From Streptomyces bluensis (GTDB lineage Bacteria > Actinomycetota > Actinomycetes > Streptomycetales > Streptomycetaceae): a stretch of DNA of 64,000 bases. Shown piece by piece: positions 36,240 to 44,615 of this stretch; position 1 is the stretch's first letter; each line of letters begins with the position of its first letter. Where the stretch lies: the NCBI RefSeq assembly GCF_014650715.1, contig NZ_BMVM01000006.1, positions 62,001 through 126,000 on the forward strand, given 5' to 3'. A program made the translations under genes and the position numbers. Under the pieces are notes generated by a model, which did no database searches, had not been told where the DNA came from, and saw nothing but the letters and a program-made list of their open reading frames with translations.

Positions 36240-39200
36240 ATGGCGCACCCGGAGTACGAGCTGGTCGAGAGGCCGCTCATCGACCAGCTCGTCGCCATGG
36301 GATGGGAGCACATCCAGGGCGCCCGGCCCGGCGCGCCAGCCACACGAGCCGGTGACTCCGAGCGTGCCTCCTTTGCTGAAGTCGTCTACGAGGAACGGTT
36401 CTTCTCCTCCGTAAGCCGACTCAACCCCGGACCGGACGGTCGACCGTGGCTCACTGAAGCTCAGCTGAGGCACATCCTCGACCGGCTCATGGGGCGTGGG
36501 CCCGGGCAACGGCCGCAGTCGGACCGTGGCGTGGCCGGGAACCTGGAAGTGACCCGGATGCTGCGGGAAGGCGTCAACGCCCGTACGCTGCCCGGCTGGA
36601 CGAAGGGTCTGCCCGAACACGTACGACTCGTCGACTGGGAGCAGCCGTCCCGGCACGACGAAGACGATCCGCGCGGAAACGATCTGCTGGCAGTCTCACA
36701 GTTCCGCGTCGAGCGGGAGAAGCCGCAGGGCGCGGAGGGCCGGAAGCCCGCCACCCCCGACCTCGTCCTCTTCGTCAACGGCCTGCCTTGGGTCGTCATC
36801 GAGTGCAAGACACCTGCGGCCCGGCTCGGCAGCCATATACAGGCGGACCACGACAGCCGTATCTCCCTGGACCTGGCCGTCGAGCAGGTCATCGGCTACG
36901 CGGGTGTGGACGAGGCCGGGTCCATACCCGAGTTCGTGCGGTTCGCCCAGGTCCTCGTGGCCACGGACGGCGACCATGCCGAGTTGGGCACGGTCACCTC
37001 CGAACCACAGCATTTCGCGCCCTGGCGTACCGTGGAACCGGCCCCAGAGGGCCAGGTGCGGGAGGAGATCGGGGCACCCGAGGACCGACGGCTCACCGCA
37101 CAGGAGACCCTCGTCGCGGGGGCGCTGCGACCCGCCCATCTCCTCGCCCTCGTACGGGACTTCACCACCCAGGCGGGGCGCGGGCCCCGTACGGTCAAGG
37201 TCGTCGGCCGATACCAGCAGTTCCGCGCCGTTCACCGGATCGCGGCCTCACTGCGGGCCCGACAGGCGGCCCGCGCGGCCGGGCGAGACACCGACCACCG
37301 GGGCGGTGTCACCTGGCATACCCAGGGGTCCGGCAAGAGCCTCACCATGGCCTTCCTCGTCCGTCATCTGCGCAGTACTCCCGAACTGGCCGGACACAAG
37401 GTCGTCGTGGTGACCGACCGGCGCGACCTCGAAGAGCAGATTCGCAGCAGCCTCGGCGCCGCCGACGAGCGGATCTACCGGTCGAGGTCCGTCAGGCAGG
37501 CACGCCGCTTCCTGGCCGTCGACGTTCCCGACGTCGTGCTCGTCATGCTCCAGAAGGCCCGCCGCGACGACGACGCGTCGTACGACGGGCAGGACGAGTT
37601 TCTCGCCAAGGAGCCCGGCGAACGCGACCACGTCCACAACCGCGTTGCGAACGACGGCCACGACATCGTCGTACTGATCGACGAGGCACACCGGGGTCAG
37701 ACCGCCTGGCAGCACGCCCGACTGCGCGCCATGCTGCCGAACGCCGCGATGCTCGGCTTCACCGGCACCCCGATCATCAACAAAGCCCGCAAGACCACCG
37801 AGGACATCTTCGGTCCCTTCGCCGACACCTACACGCTGCGCGACGCCGAGCGGGACGGAGCCGTCGTCCCCGTCCGCTACGCCGCCGAGAGTGTGTCCCT
37901 GGAGGTGCTGGACAAAGCCCGCCTCGACGCCGGGTTCGACGAGCAGGTCCCCGTGGAGCCAGATCAACGCCGCCGCGTGCTGCGGAGGTTCGGCCGGCGC
38001 AAGGAGGTGCTGGAGTCTCCGGCCGTCATCGCCGCCAAGGCCGAGGACATGGTGTGGCACTGGGCACGCACCGCGATGAGGGACGGCTTCGGCGCGCAGG
38101 TCGTCGCGGTGTCCCGGAAGGCCGCCGTCCGCTACCAGAGGGAGCTAACCGCTGCTCTCAAGCGTCTCGTCGCACGCATCGACGGACTCGGTCCGCTGCT
38201 GCACGACCCCGAGGCCGAGGAGTCGACGGGCGGTGAGCAGCGCGAACTGATCCGCCTAGCGCGGTACCGACACCTGCTTGCCCGAATCGAGGTCGCCGCG
38301 GTGATCTCCGAGGACAGGGCGCGGGACCGGGGTCGCTGGAAGCGCTGGACCGACAAGGCGCGCCACGTGGAGTACATCGACCGCTTCAAGCGCGGCGTGC
38401 CCGTACTCGATCCGTTCGCCCCGCCCGCCGACCGCTCCTGGCAGGGGGCCGCGCCCGATCGCGCGCCGCGACCGGCAGGCAGGGGCGGGGGACCCTGGAA
38501 CGAGGGCCGTTCGCGCACGGTGAGGCGACACCGACCGGGCGAGCCTGAGGGAGACATGCCGCTGGGATTCCTCGTCGTCAACTCCATGCTTCTCACCGGT
38601 TTCGACGCCCCGCCCGAACAGGTGCTCTACCTCGACCGCAAGCTGGCCGGCGCGGGACTTCTCCAGGGCATCGCCCGTACCAACCGGCCCTACCCGGCCA
38701 AGGAGTTCGGCCTGGTCGTGGACTACGTTGGCGTCGGCCCCGAGCTCGCCCGCTCGCTCGCCGCGTACGAAGAGGCCCACCTGCGGGCAGTGTTCGGCTA
38801 CCAGGACGTCTCCTTCGATCACCTGGACCCGGACCACATCGGCCCCCAGCCCACCCGCGACCGCCTCTGGCTCCAGGCGGATGCCGCCGCGGATGCCCTC
38901 CTGGCGGACCGGCACCGGATTCTCACCCGTCTGCTCGCGGAGCTCGGGGGCACCTCGATCGACGACGAGAGGCAGCGCGAGGGCCTGCTGGCCAGGCTCG
39001 CCGACCCGCTGCTGCGCGGCGAGTTCGACGAGATCGTACGGGACTTCCTGACGGCTCTGGGTGCCGTACTGCCCCGGCCGTACGCGTTGGAGTACGAGGA
39101 CTTCGCGCGCCGGATCGGTGAGGTGCAGTATCTGGTCCGTGCCCGCTACCTCGACGACCGCGACCAGTTCAGCCCGAGGCGCTACGGCGCCAAGGTGCGC

Positions 39201-39848
39201 GATCTCATTGCTCGGCACCTCAAGGTGTCCGGCATCGAGGAGCGCGTACCGCCCGCGACACTTACCGCCCCCGACTTCATGGAGCGGGTCCTGGCGAATC
39301 CGGACGCTCGCGCCAGGGTGTCGTACCTGACCAGCCGCCTCAGGACCCACATCACCGCACGGCTGGATGCCGACCGCACCCGTTACGAGAGGTTCAGCGA
39401 GCGGCTGGAAGAGGTCGTCCGGCGTATGGAGGAGGACTTCGAACAGGCTGCGGCCTCGCTGGAGACCCTGGCCTGCGATGTTCTCAGCGTCGAGGAGGAC
39501 GGCGGCGGCACGGGTGTGACCGGCCTCGACCCGTGGACCGAGCAGCCCGTGTACGGGCTGCTGTGCCGCGACTACGAGGAAGCGGACGGGCCTGCCGTTC
39601 CGGAGACGGTCGACAGGGTCAAGGCCGCTCGGGACGTCGCGGCCTGTATAGCGGTTCTCGTCCGGTCCCCGAACTTCCAGGCACTCCCGGAGGCGAGGGA
39701 TCGGGTACGGCGGGAACTGCGCAACTACCTGGAGGGCGAACTCCACGTCGACTGGGTGGTGACCGGCCCGCTGGCGAACCTGCTGGTGGATCTGGCAGCG
39801 GAACGGCACGACGACTTCCTGCGGTACGCGCCGGGCGACGAGAGCTGA
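36240..39848 (+). CDS. hsdR: Type I restriction endonuclease motor subunit
   Basis: About 1202 residues. PD-(D/E)XK nuclease at the N-terminus (D174 in TPDLVLF, E188-x-K190 in VIECKTP), then a superfamily 2 DNA translocase with Walker A in HTQGSGKS (about residue 365), DEAH in LIDEAHRGQ (about 480), motif III GFTGTPI, and later NSMLLTGFDAPPEQVLYLDR. ATG 36240 has a GGGGAGAG site; GTG 36213 also has one and adds nine residues. It cuts unmodified DNA after translocation. It is separated from hsdM/hsdS by 2.2 kb of regulatory genes. Confidence 0.94.
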   Translation: MAHPEYELVERPLIDQLVAMGWEHIQGARPGAPATRAGDSERASFAEVVYEERFFSSVSRLNPGPDGRPWLTEAQLRHILDRLMGRGPGQRPQSDRGVAGNLEVTRMLREGVNARTLPGWTKGLPEHVRLVDWEQPSRHDEDDPRGNDLLAVSQFRVEREKPQGAEGRKPATPDLVLFVNGLPWVVIECKTPAARLGSHIQADHDSRISLDLAVEQVIGYAGVDEAGSIPEFVRFAQVLVATDGDHAELGTVTSEPQHFAPWRTVEPAPEGQVREEIGAPEDRRLTAQETLVAGALRPAHLLALVRDFTTQAGRGPRTVKVVGRYQQFRAVHRIAASLRARQAARAAGRDTDHRGGVTWHTQGSGKSLTMAFLVRHLRSTPELAGHKVVVVTDRRDLEEQIRSSLGAADERIYRSRSVRQARRFLAVDVPDVVLVMLQKARRDDDASYDGQDEFLAKEPGERDHVHNRVANDGHDIVVLIDEAHRGQTAWQHARLRAMLPNAAMLGFTGTPIINKARKTTEDIFGPFADTYTLRDAERDGAVVPVRYAAESVSLEVLDKARLDAGFDEQVPVEPDQRRRVLRRFGRRKEVLESPAVIAAKAEDMVWHWARTAMRDGFGAQVVAVSRKAAVRYQRELTAALKRLVARIDGLGPLLHDPEAEESTGGEQRELIRLARYRHLLARIEVAAVISEDRARDRGRWKRWTDKARHVEYIDRFKRGVPVLDPFAPPADRSWQGAAPDRAPRPAGRGGGPWNEGRSRTVRRHRPGEPEGDMPLGFLVVNSMLLTGFDAPPEQVLYLDRKLAGAGLLQGIARTNRPYPAKEFGLVVDYVGVGPELARSLAAYEEAHLRAVFGYQDVSFDHLDPDHIGPQPTRDRLWLQADAAADALLADRHRILTRLLAELGGTSIDDERQREGLLARLADPLLRGEFDEIVRDFLTALGAVLPRPYALEYEDFARRIGEVQYLVRARYLDDRDQFSPRRYGAKVRDLIARHLKVSGIEERVPPATLTAPDFMERVLANPDARARVSYLTSRLRTHITARLDADRTRYERFSERLEEVVRRMEEDFEQAAASLETLACDVLSVEEDGGGTGVTGLDPWTEQPVYGLLCRDYEEADGPAVPETVDRVKAARDVAACIAVLVRSPNFQALPEARDRVRRELRNYLEGELHVDWVVTGPLANLLVDLAAERHDDFLRYAPGDES

Positions 39849-39890
39849 GCCTGGTACGGCACTGGCAGTACCGGGTGGTAGGAATGGCCG

Positions 39891-40625
39891 GTGAGCACAT
39901 CCGTCCAGCAGGCGATCGCCGCGCTTCCGCTCCCCCCGGGATGGCGGTGGCGTGTCGATCTGCGCCATCGGCGCCGTTCGCTGGGCATCGAGGTCACACC
40001 GGACGGTGAGGTGCTCTTCGCCGTGCCTGCGGACGCCGACCCGTACGCCGTGGCGGCTGCTGTGCGAACCCGGTTGCCGCGTCTCGCGGAGGAAGTCAGA
40101 CGCCGTCGCGAGCGCCCCGCCGAACCGGTGAAGGAGCTGATCAGCGGGAGCAGCTTTGCCTATCTCGGGCGGCGGTACCGGCTGCGGCGCGTCCCGTCGG
40201 CCGACGGCCGAAAAGTACGTATGCACCGGGGCTGGCTGGAGCTGCCGGAACCGACGAATGCCGAGGAGGGTGCGCGGAAGATCGCCGCCTGGTACACCGA
40301 GCGCGGCAGTGAATGGCTGCGTGCCCGTCTACCGTCTCTGGAAGCGCGTGTGGGGGCGGCGGCACGGAAAATCGCGATCGCCGACCTCGCCGATCGCTGG
40401 GGCGCGTGTACGCCGACGGGAGCCATCACGGTTCACTGGGCCGTCATACAGCTTCCTCCCCCTCTGGTCGATCTAGTCCTGGTGCATGAGTTGTGCCACT
40501 TGAAGGAGCCGGGCCATGGGCCTGGTTTCCGTAGGGAGATGCGGCTCGTGCTCTCGGACGCCGACCGACGCGAGCGGTGGTTCGCTGACGAGGAACCGCT
40601 GTTGTGGCGAGGGCGGGTTGGGTAA
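39891..40625 (+). CDS. YgjP-type (M48-like) metallopeptidase
   Basis: 244 residues. Zinc motif HELCHLKEPGHGPGF (HExxH, first His about residue 199) and the preceding RWGACTPTGAITVHWAVIQLP typical of the YgjP/DUF45 domain. Such genes are frequent next to hsdR in type I restriction loci; the role is unknown, possibly turnover of restriction subunits. GTG start 43 bases after hsdR, with taggaatg upstream. Likely co-transcribed with hsdR and the last gene of the island. Confidence 0.9.
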   Translation: MSTSVQQAIAALPLPPGWRWRVDLRHRRRSLGIEVTPDGEVLFAVPADADPYAVAAAVRTRLPRLAEEVRRRRERPAEPVKELISGSSFAYLGRRYRLRRVPSADGRKVRMHRGWLELPEPTNAEEGARKIAAWYTERGSEWLRARLPSLEARVGAAARKIAIADLADRWGACTPTGAITVHWAVIQLPPPLVDLVLVHELCHLKEPGHGPGFRREMRLVLSDADRRERWFADEEPLLWRGRVG

Positions 40626-40711
40626 GCCGTGCCTGCCGAGACTGCCGGAATTCATCGGTCGTACGGCGGGAACTCATCGGTCCGACAGGGCGGTCCCCGA
40701 CGTTCGCAGAT

Positions 40712-41038
40712 CTACTCCACGACCTGGGTGTCGTAGAAGCACAGGTGCCCCTTGAGCTCCGCGACCTCCGGCTTCGGTTCGGGGTACGCCCACACGAGGT
40801 CGGGGGCGTCCGGGAGTGACCAGTACGAGGCCGTGCCCTTGAACGGGCAGTACGTGTGGGTCTCGGACGCGGTGAGCAGCTCCGTGCGTACATCCCCTTC
40901 GGGGATGTAGTACCGCGCGGGGCAACCCGTCTCGCGCAGCACCAGGGGACGGGTGCTCTCCGCGAGGACCTGTCCGTCGTGCACCACGCGTACGTGCTCG
41001 GCGCTCTGCTCGATGGTGATGCTGTGTCCCTCGGTCAC
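40712..41038 (-). CDS. DUF427 domain protein
   Basis: 108 residues. The DUF427 fold is seen in RVVHDGQVLAESTRPLVLRE, ARYYIPEGDV, the conserved THTYCPFKGTASYWSL and a final LCFYDTQVVE. Function unknown. GTG start with a GGAGGG site. It converges with the metalloprotease gene, making this the right boundary of the defence island. Confidence 0.92.
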   Translation of the reverse strand: MTEGHSITIEQSAEHVRVVHDGQVLAESTRPLVLRETGCPARYYIPEGDVRTELLTASETHTYCPFKGTASYWSLPDAPDLVWAYPEPKPEVAELKGHLCFYDTQVVE

Positions 41039-41127
41039 GATTGACCCTCCTTGGGTGGCCGTCTCGTCGGGTACAGCGCAGGCTGCTGTTGTGTTCTTCC
41101 CCGTGGAGCCGTGCAGTGGAGGTGGTC

Positions 41128-42018
41128 ATGCGAGCCGCGGATCGGTCCGGCCCGTCCAGTAACCGCAGGAACCGCAGGAGCCTCACCCACCAGCTACGTT
41201 ACGCCCTGCGCTACCCCGAGCGTGTGCCCGCCCACACCAGGCGGGCCGCCCGTGACGCCTGGCTGCGGCTGAGGTACCGGCGCGACCACATCGGGTACTA
41301 CCGGGCCGTGATGGCCTCCGACACCGCTCGCAGCGCCGAGGCGGCGGTGGGGCACAACCCGTCGCGCGAACGGTGGGCCCAGCTGGGCCGGATGCAGTTC
41401 GACTACCTCGTACGGCATGGGCTGCGACCGCACCACCGCATGCTGGAGATCGGCTGCGGGAACCTGCGCGCGGGGCGGCTGTTCATCGACCACCTGGAGA
41501 GCGGCCACTACTACGGGATCGACATCTCGCCGGACATCCTGCTCGCCGCCCAGGACACCCTCGTGCGCGAGGGGCTTCAGCCCAAGCTTCCCCACCTGGT
41601 GCTCGTCGACGACCTGACCCTCGCCTTCCTGCCCGACGCGCGCTTCGACGTGGTGCACGCGCACAGCGTCTTCTCGCACTCGCCGCCGCATGTCATCGAG
41701 GAGTGCTTCGCGCACGTCGGCCGAGTCCTCGCACCCGGCGGCTTCTTCGACTTCACCTTCGACCGCACCGAGGGCAGGGAGCACCAGGTCCTGCACGAGG
41801 ACTTCTACTACCGGACCGAGACCCTCGTCGCCCTCGCCGCACGACACGGCCTGTCGGCCCGGCTCATGGAGGACTGGGAGGAGCTTCCGCACCGCCAGTC
41901 GAAGATGCGTGTGACCGCGCTGCCGGACGCCAGTTCGGACGCCAGCTCGGACGTCGGGTGCGAAGCCCGCTCGGAAGTCCGCTCGGAAGCCAGCCCGGAT
42001 GTCAGTGGCGGCCCGTAG
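41128..42018 (+). CDS. Class I SAM-dependent methyltransferase
   Basis: 296 residues. Motif I MLEIGCGNLRAGRLF, acidic residue after strand 2 in YYGIDISPD, and RFDVVHAHSVFSH for strand 4. A basic N-terminal extension (SLTHQLRYALRYPERVPAH) precedes the fold. The last 35 residues are a degenerate S-S-D/S-E repeat (DASSDASSDVG...ARSEVRSEAS) of low complexity. ATG 41128 with GGAGGTGG upstream. Substrate unknown. Confidence 0.88.
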   Translation: MRAADRSGPSSNRRNRRSLTHQLRYALRYPERVPAHTRRAARDAWLRLRYRRDHIGYYRAVMASDTARSAEAAVGHNPSRERWAQLGRMQFDYLVRHGLRPHHRMLEIGCGNLRAGRLFIDHLESGHYYGIDISPDILLAAQDTLVREGLQPKLPHLVLVDDLTLAFLPDARFDVVHAHSVFSHSPPHVIEECFAHVGRVLAPGGFFDFTFDRTEGREHQVLHEDFYYRTETLVALAARHGLSARLMEDWEELPHRQSKMRVTALPDASSDASSDVGCEARSEVRSEASPDVSGGP

Positions 42019-42027
42019 CGTGGGCGC

Positions 42028-42567
42028 ATGAATATCTGCGTCTTCCTCTCGGCCGCCGACCTCGACGACCGTTACACCCGCCCCGCGCGCGAGTTCGCCA
42101 AGCTCCTCGGCAAGGGCGGGCACACGCTCGTGTGGGGCGGCTCGGACGTCGGGCTCATGAAGGTGGTCGCGGACGGGGTGCAGGAGGCCGGTGGGCGCCT
42201 GCTCGGCGTCTCCGTCGAGTTCCTCTCGGACAGGGCACGGCCCGGGACGGACGAGATGGTCGTCGCGCGCGACCTCGCCGAGCGCAAGCGGCTGCTCCTG
42301 GAGAAGGCCGACGCCGTGGTCATCATGGTCGGCGGCACCGGCACACTGGACGAGGCGACGGAGATCCTGGAGCTCAAGAAGCACGGCCACACGGACAAGC
42401 CGGTCGTGCTGCTCAACACGGCCGGTTTCTACGATGGCCTCAAGGAGCAGTTCCGGCGCATGGAGGACGAGGGCTTCCTGCCCCGCCCCCTTACGGACCT
42501 CGTCTTCTTCGCGGAGGAACCGGTGGGGGCGTTGGCGTACCTGGAGGAGAGCCAGGGCGTCGAATGA
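42028..42567 (+). CDS. LOG family (TIGR00730-like) phosphoribohydrolase
   Basis: 179 residues. Rossmann-like fold with the LOG hallmark: ERKRLLLEKADAVVIMVGG followed by TGTLDE, close to the PGGxGTxxE motif (first P is M here). Plant/bacterial LOG enzymes hydrolyse cytokinin or nucleoside 5'-monophosphates; other members have unknown substrates. 9 bases after the methyltransferase, 18 before the SDR gene, so likely an operon. Confidence 0.87.
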   Translation: MNICVFLSAADLDDRYTRPAREFAKLLGKGGHTLVWGGSDVGLMKVVADGVQEAGGRLLGVSVEFLSDRARPGTDEMVVARDLAERKRLLLEKADAVVIMVGGTGTLDEATEILELKKHGHTDKPVVLLNTAGFYDGLKEQFRRMEDEGFLPRPLTDLVFFAEEPVGALAYLEESQGVE

Positions 42568-42585
42568 CGCAAGGGTGATGCGAGC

Positions 42586-43284
42586 ATGGCGGGCATGGCT
42601 ACACATGTGATCACCGGAGCCGGCTCCGGTATCGGCGCGGCCGTCGCCCGCCGTCTGCACGCGCGTGGGGACGATCTCGTGCTGCACGCGCGTGACGCGG
42701 GCCGCGCCAAGGAGTTGGCGGCCCAGTTCCCCGGCGCGAGGACCCTGGTGGGTGACCTGGCGGAGCCGGACCGGCTGTCCTGGGCCTTCTCGCACCAGAC
42801 GCTCCCGGACCGGGTCGACTCCCTGCTGCACATCGCGGGCGTGGTCGACCTGGGCCCGGTCGGCGAGCTGACCCCGAAGTCCTGGCGCCACCAGCTGAAC
42901 GTCAACCTGATCTCCCCGGCCGAGCTGACCCGCCACTTCCTGCCCCAGCTGCGTGCCGCCCGCGGCCACGTGGTGTTCGTGAACTCGGGCGCCGGCCTGA
43001 CCGCCCACGCCGACTGGTCCGCGTACGCGGCGTCGAAGCACGGCCTGAAGGCCCTGGCGGACTCGCTCCGTCACGAGGAGCACGCGGGCGGCGTCCGCGT
43101 CACCACGGTCTATCCCGGCCGCACCGCCAGTCCCATGCAGGCCAAGGTCCACCGGCAGGAGGGCAAGGAGTACGACGCGTCCCGGTGGATCGACCCGGAG
43201 TCGGTGGCGACGACGATCCTGATGGCTCTGGATCTGCCCAGGGACGCGGAGATCAATGACGTGACGGTACGACCGGGCCGCTGA
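42586..43284 (+). CDS. Short-chain dehydrogenase/reductase
   Basis: 232 residues. NADP-binding TGAGSGIG at the start, NSGAG strand, catalytic Y-x-x-x-K in SAYAASKHGLKA. Ending VRPGR typical of small SDRs. Start at ATG 42586 or ATG 42595. Substrate unknown. Confidence 0.9.
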   Translation: MAGMATHVITGAGSGIGAAVARRLHARGDDLVLHARDAGRAKELAAQFPGARTLVGDLAEPDRLSWAFSHQTLPDRVDSLLHIAGVVDLGPVGELTPKSWRHQLNVNLISPAELTRHFLPQLRAARGHVVFVNSGAGLTAHADWSAYAASKHGLKALADSLRHEEHAGGVRVTTVYPGRTASPMQAKVHRQEGKEYDASRWIDPESVATTILMALDLPRDAEINDVTVRPGR

Positions 43285-43289
43285 TGAGG

Positions 43290-43555
43290 GGGTGTGTCGC
43301 CCCCGCCACCCCTACCCGCCCCTTCCCCAGGGGCGCTGCCCCTTCGACCCCGCCAAGGGGCTCTGCCCCCTGGACCCCCGCTCCTCAACTTGAGTTCTAG
43401 TGTTCGCCCAAACGCCGGAGGGGCTGAAGTCAGACCGTCCGGCGTTTGAGGACGAGGCCGTTCAGGCCGACAGGCGGGGGTCTGGGGGCGGCAGCCCCCA
43501 GGGACGGGATGGGGCGGCGGGGGCGACAAGAGCCGGGGCCCGCACCAGCACCCGG
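43290..43555. repeat. Inverted pair of interspersed intergenic repeats (CCGGCGTTTGAGGA family)
   Basis: The left part (cccaggggcgctgcccc..., ending in aaacgccggaggggctgaag) and the right part (gtccggcgtttgaggacgag..., then gggtctgggggcggcagccccca) are reverse-oriented copies of one repeat; a similar copy lies at 49340-49500. The region contains strong G/C hairpins and no gene. I recall this as a common repeat between Streptomyces genes. Confidence 0.7.
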
Positions 43556-43583
43556 GCCCAACGACCTACGTAGGCTTCACCAC

Positions 43584-44600
43584 GTGAACGAGAACTTCAG
43601 CCTCGGCCCCGCCACCGGCATCGGCTCCATGCCGGGCACCGACGCCCGCGAGGCCGCCAAGACCGTCACCGGAACCTTCGAGGGCCCGGAGACGGGGATG
43701 CCGCACCTGCCCGAGCTACCCGCCCGCGGCCCCGGCGCCGACATGATCGGACGCACCGCCGGGATGCTCGTCGAGCTGTACGCGCGCGTGGAGCCCAGCG
43801 GCTGGCGGATCGGGGACCGGCCCGGCCGCGACACCAAGCGGGCGACGTCCTGGCTGGGGGAGGACCTCGACGCGCTGGAGGAGTTCACGCAGGAGTACGA
43901 GGGGCCGCTGAAGGTCCAGGCCGTCGGGCCATGGACGCTCGCCGCGGCACTGGAGCTGAGGAACGGCGAGGCGTTCCTGTCCGATCCCGGTGCCTGCCGG
44001 GATCTCGCCGGGTCCCTGGCCGAGGGGCTGCGGGCGCACATCGAGGACGTACGCCGGCGCGTGCCCGGCGCAGAGGTCGTGCTCCAGCTCGACGAGCCGT
44101 CCCTCGTCGCCGTCCTGCGCGGCCAGGTGAAGAGCGCCAGCGGCTACCGCACCCACCGCGCCGTGGACCGCCAGGTCGTCGAGGCGACGTTGCGGGACGT
44201 CATCGGCGCCCACGGCCCGGACGGCCCCGTCGTCGTCCACTCCTGCGCGCCCGACGTCCCCTTCGCACTGCTGCGCCGTGCCGGCGCCGCCGCGGTCTCG
44301 TTCGACTTCTCGCTGCTCACCGAGCGTGATGACGAGGCGATCGGGGAAGCCGTGGAGGCCGGCACGAGGCTGCTGGCCGGTGTGGTGCCGGGCACGGACG
44401 GCCCATTGTCAGACCCTGCCGGTAGCGTCATGGGTGTCAGGACGCTGTGGCGCAGGCTGGGGCTGAGTCCGGGGCTTCTCACGGACGCGGTCTCCGTCAC
44501 GCCGTCGTGCGGACTCGCGGGCGCCTCCCCGGCGTACGCGCGCGCGGCGCTCGCCCACTGCGTCCGGGCGGCGAGATCCCTCGCGGACAACCCTGAGTAA
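43584..44600 (+). CDS. Cobalamin-independent methionine synthase-like protein (MetE C-terminal domain)
   Basis: 338 residues, only the catalytic TIM-barrel half of MetE. N-terminal ATGIGSMPGTDAREA resembles stand-alone MetE-like archaeal/actinobacterial proteins. Zinc ligands are plausible in VVVHSCAPDVP and VTPSCGL. True MetE has about 750 residues, so this is not a classical MetE; the methyl donor or substrate may differ. GTG start; gtaggct seven bases before suggests a leaderless transcript. 15 bases before ligA. Confidence 0.82.
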   Translation: MNENFSLGPATGIGSMPGTDAREAAKTVTGTFEGPETGMPHLPELPARGPGADMIGRTAGMLVELYARVEPSGWRIGDRPGRDTKRATSWLGEDLDALEEFTQEYEGPLKVQAVGPWTLAAALELRNGEAFLSDPGACRDLAGSLAEGLRAHIEDVRRRVPGAEVVLQLDEPSLVAVLRGQVKSASGYRTHRAVDRQVVEATLRDVIGAHGPDGPVVVHSCAPDVPFALLRRAGAAAVSFDFSLLTERDDEAIGEAVEAGTRLLAGVVPGTDGPLSDPAGSVMGVRTLWRRLGLSPGLLTDAVSVTPSCGLAGASPAYARAALAHCVRAARSLADNPE

Positions 44601-44615
44601 CGGGAGGACAACACG

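Noticed and set aside
27860..40711. Integrative element around the defence island
   Set aside because: No integrase, tRNA or flanking direct repeat was seen at either edge; acquisition by homologous recombination is simpler.
43584..44600. Truncated metE pseudogene
   Set aside because: The frame is intact, starts cleanly and keeps both zinc-ligand regions; short MetE-like proteins are a known separate group.
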